Of a stretch of DNA of 64,000 nt, positions 1 to 11,613 are shown in pieces. The position numbers and the translations under genes are program-made. Position 1 is the first letter of the stretch, and each line of letters opens with the position of its first letter. This DNA is from Cryphonectria parasitica EP155 (Eukaryota > Ascomycota > Sordariomycetes > Diaporthales > Cryphonectriaceae): the NCBI RefSeq assembly GCF_011745365.1, contig NW_024468909.1:3224001-3288000 (forward strand), given 5' to 3'. Under the pieces are notes generated by a model. That model had not been told where the DNA came from, ran no database searches, and was given only the letters and a program-made list of their open reading frames with translations.

Positions 1-54
1 AGCGACCGGGGCAGGGCAGCATCCGCCGTCAACAAGGACCACATCTCATCGGCC

Positions 55-2154
55 ATGAGCCTCTTCAACCGCCGAAAAACCGTCCAGGCAGTAGAGGAGG
101 CCCAGAAGAGACCATCGATATCGAGCCCTTTTAACTTCCAACACGTCACACAGATCCAGCGGGACCAGCTGCCCAATCTTGAGCGGGCCAACTCGACAAC
201 GCTGCGCAAGGAGATGGCAATCGCACGGAGTCCCCCGAGGTCCATCAGGGGAGGCCCATCACGGGGGCCCTCGGCCGAGGACCTACGCGTGCCTAACTTC
301 TCGTCCAAGACGTCCAGGCCTTACAACGACGAGGAGTCCATTCCGCCTCACGTCGTGCCGCACAGCCGCGAGGGCAGCCTGTCGCAACCTCCTAGCGCGC
401 AGAACTCGCCCCCAAGGCAGTGGGTCAAGCAGGTCAAGTCGCAGGATCACATGCGCGGGCCCCCACCTCCTCGACCGCCTCGATCCCCGACGGAATTGGA
501 CCTCAACTACTTCGACTTTGCTCCTCCTCCTGCGACCGGCCCAGTGCCTCCAGCACGGCATCCTAGCCGCGGCGCATCGATCCCACGCCGCGATTCCGAG
601 GCCTTGGGGCATCATCAGCAGGGAATGAATGCCTTCCGCTTTCCAGCACCCCTGAACCTGCAGCTCGGCGGCGGCGATGCCTACACTGTCTCTACCCCCC
701 CACTCGGGTCTCCTGGGTGCCCCAGCCCAGCCGCAGCACCTGCAGAGAATCGCCGGTTTTCACGTATCTTTGTGCCTGCAGAGAACCCCAACTGGCCTCT
801 GACCGCGCCGCTGAACAATGCCAGCGTCATGGCATTCGATGCAGGTCTTCCTGACGTGCCCGAGGAGGAGGAGCAGAGCGGACTGCCAAAGAGATCGCGC
901 GCGAGCTCGCGCAGTACACATTCGTCGCTGAAGGGGTCGATCTCGGTACCAGCCCTGCGACAGGCGTCCATCTCGAATGCTGGCTGTCCTCCTTCTTCCC
1001 ATAACAAGCGTGCAAGCCATCGTGAGTCTGTCGTCTTTGGCCAGTACGATATCTACGCTCTGCAACAGCCTGCGAGGGACAGGATGACGACGACGGCTGC
1101 GACTGAACAGGTCGACGCGGAGCCACTACGACGGGATAGCTGGGAAGATGTGATTGACTACTGCTACGAGCACGAGATGGAGGCTGACTGCGACTATGAT
1201 TGGCACCGACCATCGGTCGACATGTCGCAATATGCAGCACGCGCTGCGTCGATAGCGCTGGCGTGTGAGGACGAAGGGCTGATCTTGTCCCGGCCTACTT
1301 CTGACGTACCTGCGCTGAGCCCCTCTAGCCGCTTGTCTCCTCGGACCAGCCATGAGGCGATCACGCCGGCGCTTGCTGCTACGGTTGCGAGGTCACCCAC
1401 CAGCGCAAACTTCTCGTTGCCTCGACGAGATGGCCTCAGGAACCAGCGCCACCTCCATGTGCGCACCGAGTCGCAGACCAGCTTTAAGGAGGCACAGGGC
1501 TTCTCGCTCTCGCCGTCCTTTCTGATCCCGAACGATTACCATCACGAACTCCTCGCAGCTCGTACCGAGCAGCAGCAGCACGAGGACCCGGAGAGCATCG
1601 CCCAGGCGGTCACACTGGAGGAGGACCCGACGCTGACGATGGAGAACTCGAGCCTTTTCGTGCCAGCCAGGGCGAGCAACTCGACCACCACCAGCAACAG
1701 TAACCTGTCGTCCCGCTCTGTCTTTGAGCGGCACATCTCGGCCACATCGAGCAACACCGACTATACGCGCCTCACCATGAGCACTAGCTCCGACATGGAC
1801 ACCTTTGTCTTCAAGGACGACTCTCCGACCGCCACCACCAATTTCAACAACATGGAGGACCAGATCCCTGAGATCCACGAGGTGCTTGCCTCGCCCGCCG
1901 TCCACGCACGTTCGCAGAGTGCCGCCGGCCTCCTCGGCAGCCCGTCGTCCTCGTCCAACAAGGCTACGCCAACCTTGAGCCGGGATACACACAACAGCGA
2001 CTCGAACCTCGTGGGTCTGCAGTCCCAATCCTCTCCCAAGCGCCAGACCGCCGCCGGGGGGCGCGCCCGGTCCAGGACGATGAGCTCCACCCCGGGGCAG
2101 TTCTCCCTGTTCCCCGCCGTACCCAGCAGCAAGGCTCCCCCACCACGAGGCTGA
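55..2154 (+). CDS. CRIB-domain protein, putative Cdc42/Rac effector (possibly 5'-partial)
   Basis: An uninterrupted frame of 699 codons from the ATG at 55. Residues 22-33 (ISSPFNFQHVTQ) match the CRIB/PBD consensus ISxPxxFxHxxH, which binds GTP-loaded Cdc42 or Rac in polarity pathways. The rest is low-complexity sequence rich in Ser, Pro and Arg, and I see no kinase or other catalytic domain, so a scaffold or effector like yeast Gic proteins is more likely than a PAK kinase. The same frame stays open upstream to base 1, so the ATG at 55 may be internal and the true start may lie outside the window. Several long antisense frames overlap it and are judged shadows. The CRIB call is good; the exact role is inference. 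Confidence 0.78.
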   Translation: MSLFNRRKTVQAVEEAQKRPSISSPFNFQHVTQIQRDQLPNLERANSTTLRKEMAIARSPPRSIRGGPSRGPSAEDLRVPNFSSKTSRPYNDEESIPPHVVPHSREGSLSQPPSAQNSPPRQWVKQVKSQDHMRGPPPPRPPRSPTELDLNYFDFAPPPATGPVPPARHPSRGASIPRRDSEALGHHQQGMNAFRFPAPLNLQLGGGDAYTVSTPPLGSPGCPSPAAAPAENRRFSRIFVPAENPNWPLTAPLNNASVMAFDAGLPDVPEEEEQSGLPKRSRASSRSTHSSLKGSISVPALRQASISNAGCPPSSHNKRASHRESVVFGQYDIYALQQPARDRMTTTAATEQVDAEPLRRDSWEDVIDYCYEHEMEADCDYDWHRPSVDMSQYAARAASIALACEDEGLILSRPTSDVPALSPSSRLSPRTSHEAITPALAATVARSPTSANFSLPRRDGLRNQRHLHVRTESQTSFKEAQGFSLSPSFLIPNDYHHELLAARTEQQQHEDPESIAQAVTLEEDPTLTMENSSLFVPARASNSTTTSNSNLSSRSVFERHISATSSNTDYTRLTMSTSSDMDTFVFKDDSPTATTNFNNMEDQIPEIHEVLASPAVHARSQSAAGLLGSPSSSSNKATPTLSRDTHNSDSNLVGLQSQSSPKRQTAAGGRARSRTMSSTPGQFSLFPAVPSSKAPPPRG

Positions 2155-3546
2155 AACAGATCCACATCTTGCCGGAGATTTGTTACCGAGGATCTGGATA
2201 TACTTTTCCGTTAATTATCACGGAGATTCCGAATTCGCTACCCAGTGGCACCACTATTGGAAGTGGTGCCCCCCCCTTTTTCCGTCGGTTTGGGGGGGGG
2301 GGGGATACGAAACTTCCTTTCTCCCCTTTGGAGCACTCGGTGGTTTTTGAACTTCTCATCGGATATATTGCTATCTAGTCTTTTTGAGACGTACAGTACA
2401 TGGTTCGCGACATACTGTTCACATATTCCAACCTGTCGACAATTATTTTTGGCTCTTTTTTTCTACTTTGCCTATACGAGGCGCAGGACACTGTCGGCCT
2501 CTGTACCAACAGTATGACCACCACCAGCAGCAACAGCTATTTCCTTTTTCTGACACTATCTGCTTCTCTACGGTCGCTCGGCGTGCTATGTTGTTTTCCT
2601 TGTCTTGTCTCTTGCCGTTTTCAAACAGGGAAGCGAAGCGCGCACACATCATAGAGAAAAGTTTCGAACATTTTCTTATATTTCTTGGAGGGAACATATT
2701 GGCAGGGAGTCGGTGGGATTTGCGGGGATTTGGGAACTGGTTGACTTTCTTCATTTTTTTTCCTTTTTTCTGCCGTGGGGTTTGGGAGTAAATGACTGTG
2801 TATGACTTGGCTTTGATCTTGGGACTGAACAGACAAGAACTTTGTCGCGACATTATCTTCTCCTTGTTGTCTATACCTATCTTCTATCTGGATCAGAATG
2901 TTCTTTTGTTTCTCAACGAGGAAGGGATGGGAGGAAATGGATGCATGGGATGCATGGATGGGATGGAAGCGGCGGGTAAGGAGGAAAGACAAGACCTCCG
3001 GGCACCGAGATGCTGGGTCCACATGTACAGCCAACACTGACTGTAAATCTGAACCAGCTTACGGAAAACTTAGGCACACACAAAAACACACAAATTCGTA
3101 TTATTCTATCGGTTCCTATGCCTGCTATCTATCTTTCGTCCTCAAAAAAAAGGAAGTAAATAACATGTATGTCGTGTGAAAATAAATGATCTCGCTGAAC
3201 CTCAGCAGATAGGGCCGACAAGGAAACGAAACAGAAGAATGAGAGTCCCTTCCCCTTCCTCCTTTCCCTTTTTCGAGGTCAAAAAGGATGACCCTGAAGC
3301 TAACCCAGCTCCTGTTTAGCACAACAGATCTATCACCTGCATGGCGGGAAGGCTTGATCGACATAATCCCCCCCCCCTCTTCTCCTTCCCGCCACCTGTC
3401 AAGCCTTTTTTGTTTTCTTTTCTGACATGGAGCTAGCCCTATCACTCGCATATGATGTGTACGCGTGTGTGTCTCGGGAGTGCTGACAGGCGGTGTCAGC
3501 TCATTCCCAAAAGAGGAAGAAGACAAGTAGAGGTTGAAGAAAGAAA

Positions 3547-3577
<31 letters not shown>

Positions 3578-5109
3578 AACCTCAGCTGTGATTGTTGCTT
3601 ATGAGTGCCAGCTAAGTAAGTAGGGAAACAAGTAGAAAAAGAAAAAGAAGAAAAAGAAGAAAAAGAAGAAGAAGAAGAAGAAGAAGAAAGAAGGGAAATT
3701 CCGTATCAGGCCTCTGGTGTTGAGGGGTGAACTGGACCAGAGAGTTGGGATACAAAAAGAGAAGACTAAAAAAAAATAAAATAAAAAAAAGAGAAGAAAA
3801 AAAATAAAAAAGAGAGAGAGAGATACTTGGCACCGAGGTCACAACCCATTGGCCTGGCGAGCTACCACATCCGCCATGAGAAGACCCCTTCCCGAGAAAG
3901 CTGGGATGCTGTCATCTTGCAAGTAACGTCTCATGGGCCGACGCCTGTACTCGACTCCTTATCTTCCTCTTCGCTCACTCTCACTCTTTCTCTTTGAATA
4001 GGGTTCCTTGGCAGGGTCCATATCAGGCCCGTCCCTCCCCCCTGTAACCTGCATTATGTTGAACGGCGACCACGCGGTGAATGGACGGCGAGACGTCATA
4101 CTCCGGTCCATCCGCCGCGGGCGGTTCGTGCACGTCGTATCTCTCCCAATGAGGTGGGAGGGAAACCAACAGTGGCTACTGGTACACCAGGATAATGCGG
4201 ACCATCGGCAATAATAGCCTTCTCGTCACCGTTGTTGGGAAGAGCAAGCGGTACTTGAACCTCGCACTGTGTGTGTGTGCGTGTGTGTGTGTGTGTGTGT
4301 GCGGGGGGGAGGGGGCGCCTATGTATGTGTGTATGTCTTAAAGCCATGTTGGGCTCGATGTTCCAGAAATGCATATAGTGTGTGTTTATTGGGGGTTCGG
4401 TGCTGAATCTGAATCAAATAGATTATTCTTTTTCAAAAATACAAGATATGATGGACCGTAATCTGATTAGAAAGCAGGAGCATGCAATGAGGCCTCCTCC
4501 CGCTGGGCAAGTCCACAAAGCAATTCCACAAATTGTTTGTCTCATCATCCTCGAGGCCGCAGCCCGTTCGCTTCCGCCTGGAATGGTGTGCATCTCAAGG
4601 CAAGGCCGTCGAATGTTGGCAAGCAAAGAGGTCTGCAACAGCGCCTCTGAGTATAACCTTAGGGCCCTCGAACGGTCTCAGAGAAGCTATAGCATCCTCA
4701 AAGTCCTTCAAGGCATGACACTTGTGCCGCTTTGATAGCGGCTCCCTTAAGCAACCATGCACTACGACGTCAACGACCGTAGGGATTAATGCCGCTCATC
4801 TCTCCACCAATTCGCAAAGGATCATGAGCTCCGTTGAAGACCCGAGGCGTCCCAAGCATCGGGTCAATCATGTCGAGGCGGCCATCACCCCCCCCCCCCC
4901 ACCACCTCCCCAAAAAAGGGTCGCAAAGACGATAGGACCCTTCCGCAAGCAAGAGCTCGTAAGAAAAGCTTTCTCAGCAACGAGTCGAACGTATCCGCAT
5001 AACGCCGCCTCCAAAACGCCCTGCCCTTGTACTTTTGTGACACCAGGGTATTAGAAGAAGATCGGTCAGGGAGAGACCGATTAAAAAAAAAGGGTTAACA
5101 CTCCTCGGC
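2155..5109. other. Intergenic region with simple repeats
   Basis: No convincing gene in about 3 kb. It starts with the probable 3' UTR of the CRIB gene. It contains a GA run (about 3556-3579), AAG-type repeats (about 3636-3690), A-rich tracts (3765-3815) and a GT run (about 4267-4302). Short open frames here lack family resemblance and follow the repeats. Confidence 0.6.
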
Positions 5110-5730
5110 TCATATCCATCCAGCCCCTCCCCATACGCCGCGTATTCGCCGCGCGAGCTGAATATCCTTCTGCATAATGGTGACTCGCTTGGCGTGAATG
5201 GCGCACAGGTTTGTATCCTCAAACAGATGCACTAGGAAGGCCTCTGCCGCCTCCTGCAGTGCCTGGATGGCCTGCGATTGGAACCGGAACTCCATGTCGC
5301 GTGGTCGGAATGTCGATGCAATCTCGCGGACCTGAGGTGTACGTGATGGGTCAATGCCCGCCTCTCAAGAGCTCTCGTGCGCGCCGCTGTGCGTCCATTC
5401 TTTGGCGCCGGAGCTGGAGGGCTGGGGGGTTGGGGATGGAACTCTTACAAGTCGTGCAAAGGGCAGCTTGAGGAGGAGCAGGTCGGTGTTGCTCTGGTAT
5501 CTCCTGATCTCGCGCAGCGCACGGGTCCCGGGCCTATATCTGCGCTTCTTCCCCACTGGTACTGGATCGCCAGCTGTGCGCACATGATCGCGTGTCAGTG
5601 GAAGAAGGTCACCTGCGACATGCGACAGAATCGCGCCAAACTTACGCATAACGCCGCTCGCTCTTTTTCTTCCAACACCTCCTCCTCCGCCTCGCCCCCT
5701 GCCTGCGCCTCCACCACGTTTCGGAGGCAT
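5110..5730 (-). CDS. cenH3: Centromeric histone H3 variant (CENP-A/CenH3)
   Basis: Three exons on the minus strand, 5646-5730, 5449-5573 and 5110-5331, encode 143 residues. Exon joins keep frame at GTAAGT/CACAG and GTAAGA/CTCAG sites. The N-terminal tail is Gly/Arg-rich and unlike canonical H3. The histone fold that follows has the H3 signatures [19 protein letters not shown] and [11 protein letters not shown]. CenH3 rather than H3 is indicated by the divergent tail, [12 protein letters not shown], a longer loop 1 ([10 protein letters not shown]) and the non-H3 end (GVWGGAGWI). The product replaces H3 in centromeric nucleosomes and seeds the kinetochore. It is divergent from the Derlin gene across 1.16 kb. 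Long antisense frames over exons 1-2 are shadows. Confidence 0.95.
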
Positions 5731-6890
5731 TGTGTGTCAATTGGAAGATTCGTTCGGAGAAGATGAGAAGTCGGAAGCTGTTCGCGAGCTCAGGGAGGAG
5801 GGGGCTGCGCTGAGCTGGTCGGGTGGGCTGAGCGCAAAGGAGGGAGGATAACGGCCGCCCAAGTGTTTTAAAAAGAAACCCAGAACAATCAGGTCCCGGA
5901 AATTTTGAAGCTGGTGACCAGGCGTTTGCGACGGTACAGCTATTGTAAATTACAAAGACCGTTCTGGTCAATTGAGTGGTTGGGCTTTGCAACGGGAACA
6001 AAGACGGAGAGGTGGACTTGACAGAGGGAGAGGAGAAAACGAAGAAGCTCTTTACGCGCTGTGGGGGCTTATGGAAGGTCCCTGCCGAACGCGTCCAGAG
6101 AGTGGGTTTTCGCGAGCAAGTGTGCCAAGCCTACCCGTAGTACGGCGCTATAGCACGGTAGCACACCACCAATACCCCAGTGCGTTACCCCCCACGCCTG
6201 CCCTGCCCCCGAACCACGCGTAAATAGGTGTGGCTGGTGGCAGAGAGCCACAGTCTGGGGTGCAGCACGAGCTGTGCTGATAGGTTGAATTTCATCTCAG
6301 AGGCAGCGGAGCCCCCTGGACCGATCGGGCTGGGGGTCAGCATGGTGCCATAGTCACTGCACGATTCAGAGATGGTTTACCCACAGGGCCACCCTGTCGT
6401 CACCGGCATGAAGCGCTATCGGCCGCTGAAGACACACTGACACCCGACTCTGGCTTGGTACTACGGCCCTTGATGAGAGGCCCGATTATCGAGAGGCCAC
6501 CTCACAACGTCTCAACCCGCAGGAACCGGCTTTCCTCCAACTGCGACTCCAACGTTCCAACCTATGAATTTAACCCCCCAAAATTACGACACCGAACTGA
6601 ATTCCTAAAGATCCTGAATTCCTAAGTGGACACGCGTCTCTATTGATTCTGTTCCCTTTTGTCACCTGATATTCTGAGGGTGTACAGTCAGCTACCTCAA
6701 ACGCAATCCAATCGGATCACTTACTGTCTGGAAACACAATTGTTCCTCTCTTTTACATCGAACTCTTACGTAGGCCGCGCGAATCGGTTCTCCTTCCCTT
6801 TGCTTTGCCTTCCGAGATCGAACGTCTTCTATTGTCGATAACTATCGTCACGTCGCACACGGTGCAACGGACATAGCAAGCAAAGCAATC
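5731..6890. other. Shared upstream region of CenH3 and Derlin genes
   Basis: A 1.16-kb divergent promoter region. Short frames are present but none resembles a protein family. A pyrimidine-rich stretch around 6724-6830 precedes the Derlin start. Confidence 0.5.
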
Positions 6891-7754
6891 ATGGATGGCA
6901 TGATGGGAGAAGGCGGCCGCTTCCCGCTCGAGGAGTGGTTCTGGGAGATGCCCGTCTGCACGAGGCTATGGACTACCGCCACCGTCCTCACCAGCGCGCT
7001 GGTGCAGTGCAAGATCATCAACGCCTGGCAGCTCTTCTACAGCTACCGCGCAGTGTTTAAGAACGGACAGGTAAGCGATACACCGCGCCGCCGCGCGAAG
7101 GGCTTCCAAGACCGGACAAGAAGAACGAGAAGGAAGACGAGGAGACAATCAGAAAGACAGACCGGTCATGCTAATCATTTGAACCCTCTGGGACGGAAAC
7201 AGTACTGGCGATTATTAACGACCTTCCTCTACTTCGGACCCTTGTCCCTCGACCTCCTCTTCCACGTCTACTTCCTCCAACGATACTCCCGTCTCCTCGA
7301 GGAGTCCTCCGGCCGGTCGCCCGCGCACTTCTCATGGCTGCTCCTGTACGCCACAACCAGCCTGATCTGCCTAGCCCCGCTAGTCGACATGATGTTCCTG
7401 GGCCACCCGCTGTCCTCGACCTTTGTCTACATCTGGGCCCGGCGCAACCCGGACACCCGCCTCAGCTTCCTGGGCCTGCTGGTTTTCACCGCGCCCTACC
7501 TGCCGTGGGTCCTTATGGGCTTCAGCCTGATCCTGCACGGCGTCATACCCAAGGATGAGCTGGTTGGTGTCGTCATCGGTCACATCTGGTACTTCTTCAA
7601 CGACGTCTACCCGCCTCTGCATGGCGGCTCGAGGCCCCTGGACCCCCCGATGTGGTGGAGGAGGTTGTTTGAGGGCAGGAGGGACGAGTCGGTGAATGAT
7701 GTCAACCATGAGATCGCGGTTGCTGGCGCCGAGGTCGCGCCAGAAGTGCGATGA
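6891..7754 (+). CDS. Derlin (Der1-like ER membrane protein)
   Basis: Two exons, 6891-7070 and 7203-7754, encode 243 residues. The intron (GTAAGC, branch GCTAATC, AAACAG) is 132 bp, a multiple of three without stops, so the frame is also open if the intron is retained. Joining the exons restores the derlin core NGQYWRLLTTFLYFG, including the WR motif. Several hydrophobic segments follow, such as the stretches around LLFHVYFLQRY, LLLYATTSLICLA and FLGLLVFTAPYLPWV, and then VVIGHIWYFFNDVYPP. Derlins are rhomboid pseudoproteases that retrotranslocate misfolded proteins in ERAD. I see no C-terminal SHP box for Cdc48 binding, which favours the Der1 over the Dfm1 branch. Convergent with ADI1. Confidence 0.9.
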   Translation: MDGMMGEGGRFPLEEWFWEMPVCTRLWTTATVLTSALVQCKIINAWQLFYSYRAVFKNGQVSDTPRRRAKGFQDRTRRTRRKTRRQSERQTGHANHLNPLGRKQYWRLLTTFLYFGPLSLDLLFHVYFLQRYSRLLEESSGRSPAHFSWLLLYATTSLICLAPLVDMMFLGHPLSSTFVYIWARRNPDTRLSFLGLLVFTAPYLPWVLMGFSLILHGVIPKDELVGVVIGHIWYFFNDVYPPLHGGSRPLDPPMWWRRLFEGRRDESVNDVNHEIAVAGAEVAPEVR

Positions 7755-8313
7755 AGGAATTGGCCTCACGCATACTTGGCCGATGATCATACTTTTGCTT
7801 TTTGTTCTTCCCTCTCGGCATTCTCGGCAGTACATACTTCGGGGAATGGGTGAACCCACTCCTTCAACAAGCCCGACCATCTTTGCGGCGTTGTGGGGAG
7901 GATTATTACAATTTCATGCTGGATACGATCGCTCGACCTTTGTACAAGACGAGCTTGTTTGGCGTTTAGGTGGCATGTATAGGGAGCATTAGGGAGGATT
8001 TGGATTGTTTTTGGCATTGAGACAATAACAAAGTCATCACTCCGCCCAGGCATTATCGTCCATGGACGATGTGGTGTGACTGCTAGGCCAAAACAGAGAT
8101 TACCTGCATGAGCCAGTCTACATCGTTCGGAAGAAGTGTGAATATCATCTTCATTATGGGGCGCATTCTGAGTCCCACGATCCTGGATTGGGTTTAGACA
8201 TGCTAAGCGTAGTTTGAGACCGCAGATCTAAGACTAGAATTGAAAAGTTCAAAATATCAAGTCTCATATGCGCTTCCCTCACTGTCTTCGAGTTCCCTCT
8301 CTGTTAGGTGCTC
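7755..8313. other. Convergent 3' region between Derlin and ADI1
   Basis: About 560 bp between two stop codons, presumably holding both 3' UTRs. No further gene or strong repeat seen. Confidence 0.55.
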
Positions 8314-9025
8314 TCAGCTCAGATACTGAGACACGTACTCCTTTCTGTGAGGGTTGCCGTCCAGGTCTCCGTTCCTGTTCAGCGGCGTCCACTTGGGTTC
8401 GTCCTTGAACAGCCTCATGGCGTGCACATACTACGGCGCTGTCAGCACTACATACACACACACACAGAGAGAGAGAGAGAGAAAGGAAAAGAGAGGCCAT
8501 ATGGGTGCCAACACTCACATTGGTCTCGTCCGTGGTGAAACGGTGGTAGATACCAGCAGGCAGGATGATCAGGTCGTCCTTCTCGAGCTGGATGCGCACC
8601 CAGCTGTCGCCCTCGTTGCGCACGTCAAAGTAGCCCTTGCCGCCGCGGATGTAGCGGATCTCCTCGTCCTCGTGCAGGTGCTCGGAGAAGAAAGACCGCA
8701 CCTTGGTCTCGTAGGCGTCGCCCATCTTGTCCGGGCTCACGGTGATCTCATCGCGGTTGCGGTAGCCGCGGTTCTGCGCGAGGGTGTCCACCTCGGAGGT
8801 TGAGGGCATGTGGTAGTAGAGCACGCCGAGCTTCTCCAGGGCAGAGGGGTCGACGGCGGTGCCTGAGTCGTGAGGGAGGCGCTGGTCGCCCTGTTTTGTC
8901 TTTGTGGTGAGTGGTGGGTTGAGGGTTTGAAAGGGTTCTTGGGTGATGTGGGGCGATGTGAGAAGAGGGAGGGAATTTGAAGGTCTGAGTCTTACCGGCT
9001 GGTTGTCGTAGAGGTAGGCCTTCAT
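8314..9025 (-). CDS. ADI1: Acireductone dioxygenase (methionine salvage)
   Basis: Three exons, 8996-9025, 8519-8890 and 8314-8430, encode 172 residues, close to the family length of about 180. Introns are 105 and 88 bp; the second contains a CA/GA microsatellite. The cupin core is clear: metal ligands H81, H83, E87 and H126 lie in [11 protein letters not shown] and GIYHRFT, with GKGYFDVR between. The last exon supplies the conserved [11 protein letters not shown]. The enzyme is an iron (or nickel) cupin that oxidises acireductone to 2-keto-4-methylthiobutyrate and formate, the last-but-one step of the methionine salvage cycle, in cytosol and nucleus. The unspliced frame runs on into the second intron and is not the real C-terminus. 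Confidence 0.95.
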
Positions 9026-10398
9026 CCTGGTGTGTGTGTCAGGAAGGGTGAAGTTGCAGGGCGCAAGTTTGTCTCAATGCCAAGAATGATGATAAAATGA
9101 GAGGAAAACCTCGAGAGAGAAAACAGAGCTGATAATATAACAGTATCAAGTTGGGGTTGATAAGATGTAGGAAAGTCAAAAGAGACGGAGACTACAAAGG
9201 GTAAGAGGGGGAAACCTGGTTTAAGTTACAAAAAATTGCCTCGAGACTGTCGCCGGCGCCAACTTTCGATTCACTTTCACTCAGAAAATGTAGTGGATGG
9301 CTGCCCAAAGGGTGCCCCTCGATTGGCTGCTCTTGGCTGTCATGGGTTGGCGTGCTCAGTCACCAATGTGACGTCGATGCGAAGAGAAATATAGAGGCAG
9401 AAACGAGGTGGGGGTGGGGTCATTTTCTGCTGTACCATACATAGTACGGTTAGGGGCTTCAGGGGGTCTGATTCGAGGGATTGGCGTGCCATTCTACTGT
9501 AGGTCGCAGTGGCTGCACGTTTTGCTGAGTGAGATTCAGTTGGGTAGCGCTCCTTTGATCAGAGCGATTTGTATCCACTACCACACTACTCAGGAGAGAA
9601 AAGCCATAGGCCTATTGTTCTGTTATTGTTATTCTCCCTCTGGACCTATACAGACCCAAAATTGAACTACGCCCCTATTCACAAGTTTGAATGGGCGAGG
9701 ATTTCTCATCTTTCTCTGCTCCGCCGCGCAGGTACACCTGAAGAAGCACTTGCCTGCTATGCAGGGACCAGCAAGGCTAGCACTTGCTAGAGGGGTAAGG
9801 AAACGCCGCCTACCGACATGGCTCGCTTTTATGCTGTATTCAAGTGTATTACTTCCCTTTTTTCCACCCTTCATACATCCAGGATAAATCCGGCCATGAA
9901 ATGACAACTGTCAGTCAAAGGCAAGCACACCAGCGATCGCATTCTTCCCCTGTTCTCTTCATCTGTACTTGGAAGGCTCTTTGGAATCAAGATCCTTTTT
10001 TGTTTTGTTTGTTTTGTTCAGTTTGAATCTGACTCGTTGCTCGGCCTAACATTCTTTTCCTGTTGTTGAACTCGTGATCTACACCACCTTAGGGACAGAC
10101 AAACAACCCCTTGTGGACAACTCCTTTATAACGAATTCCCCCCCCCCCCCAAAAAAAAAAAGACACCTTCTCTTTGGACTCAACTTCTTGTAACGCCCAC
10201 CTGTCGCTGTTGACACCTTTTGAGAGATCCTACGGGCTCATAGTGGGACCTTATGCCGTTCTGGCAGCTACGAGATGAGTGGGAGCACTCTTTGACGTGA
10301 CAGGCTGATACCCAAACCCATCGTCTTCACCGACTCCAACTCCTCCCCCTCCTGAAATAGCTTGTTGGGCCCACAGCCGAGCTTGACGTGCCTCTACC
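9026..10398. other. Divergent intergenic region ADI1 / SDR
   Basis: About 1.4 kb between divergent starts. It contains a C run followed by an A run near 10138-10161. Short frames lack any family resemblance. Confidence 0.5.
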
Positions 10399-11613
10399 AT
10401 GGACTCAAAGGCGCCCACCATCGTGAACCCTCCTGCACGGCAAGCCGCTCGACTGCAACTACCCGCGAGCTGTGATCCGCCACAAGCAGGCAGTCCGACA
10501 GAACAGAAAGTCTGGGTCGTGAGTGTCTCTCTCCTCTTCTTCTTCTCTATTGCTTTATTCCCAACAGCACACCACACAGGTCCTGTCTGACCGGTTCACC
10601 CAACCCCCCTTTAGGTCTTTGGCGGCACAGGCCACATGGGCAGGTCCCTCGTGAAGGCTGCCCTGCTGCACAAGGACCTCGTCGTCAGCGTCGGGAGGTC
10701 CTTCGAAAATGCCCAGCCCAACGCCCTACCGCAGCACGAGAACTGCCTCAACCTGCAGTGTGACGTCCGCGGCCGGGAGTCTGTGGCCCGTGTCTTCGAG
10801 CGTGTGCTCGACCGGTTCGGCCGCTACGACATCGTGGTCAACTGCTCTGGGTACGGGGTCATTGGCGCGTGCGAAGATCAGGACGAACACGAAATCCGAA
10901 ACCAGTTCGAGACCAACTTCATGGGCGCGCTGCACATCATCCAGTGCTCGCTGCCTTACTTCCGGGTGCGCGAGTCTGGGCGTTACCTCATCTTCAGCTC
11001 GACGAGCGGAGCCCTCGGCGTGCCTGGCCTGGGCCCCTACTGCGCGACCAAGTATGCGGTTGAGGGCCTCATCGAGGCCATGCTCTACGAAATCTGCCCC
11101 TTCAACCTCAAGGCGACCCTCGTCGAGCCTGGCCTGGTCCGGCGCGACGAGCCTCTCGACTCCGGTACCAGCCAGCTGCCCACCTGGGGCCATTTCCTGA
11201 TCAGGCCCGCCTCCGAAGCCTACAGCCACCCGACCTCCCCCGCCCTGCACGCCAAGCGCATGGTCTCGTGGCTCAGTGACAAGCAGCCTACGAGCGCTGT
11301 CAAGTGCGCCGAGCTCGTCTGGCAGCTGGGCCACTGCTCCTACCCGCCCCTGCGCCTACTTCTCGGGAGCTACGCCATCGAGAGTATCCGCGACAGGCTG
11401 CGGAGCGTCACAGAAGAGCTGGAGGATTGGAAATACTTGAACTTCCCCGTGCCGCCGGGCGAGGAGGGGCCGATGGCGGCTGCAGCGGCGTCTTCATCAG
11501 AGGAGAAGAAGTACGACAGGGCGGACGACTCAAAGGACAGCGGCGAGGCACCGCCTGATGAGGAGGGCGAGGCGTCTGGTACCCAGGAGGACACCATCAT
11601 GGCTACTACTTAA
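10399..11613 (+). CDS. Short-chain dehydrogenase/reductase (SDR)
   Basis: Two exons, 10399-10518 and 10615-11613, encode 372 residues; the 96-bp intron has GTGAGT and TTTAG. The Rossmann start is VFGGTGHMG at residues 41-49, a departure from the classical TGxxxGxG spacing. NCSGYG replaces the usual NNAG. The catalytic YxxxK is intact as YCATK (Y182, K186), with an upstream SSTSGALG serine motif. These are classical SDR features, so an NAD(P)(H)-dependent oxidoreductase is likely; the substrate cannot be told. The last 50 or so residues form an acidic, Ala/Ser/Glu-rich tail. The first 35 residues, before the Rossmann fold, have no recognisable domain. A shorter product starting within exon 2 would lose the cofactor motif. 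Confidence 0.85.

Noticed and set aside
283..2167. Several antisense open frames of 70-210 codons over the CRIB gene
   Set aside because: They mirror the GC-rich codons of the real gene, overlap one another and show no family motifs.
4382..4735. 117-codon open frame left of CenH3
   Set aside because: No recognisable residues, no leader, no splice signals; its composition is like the surrounding non-coding DNA.
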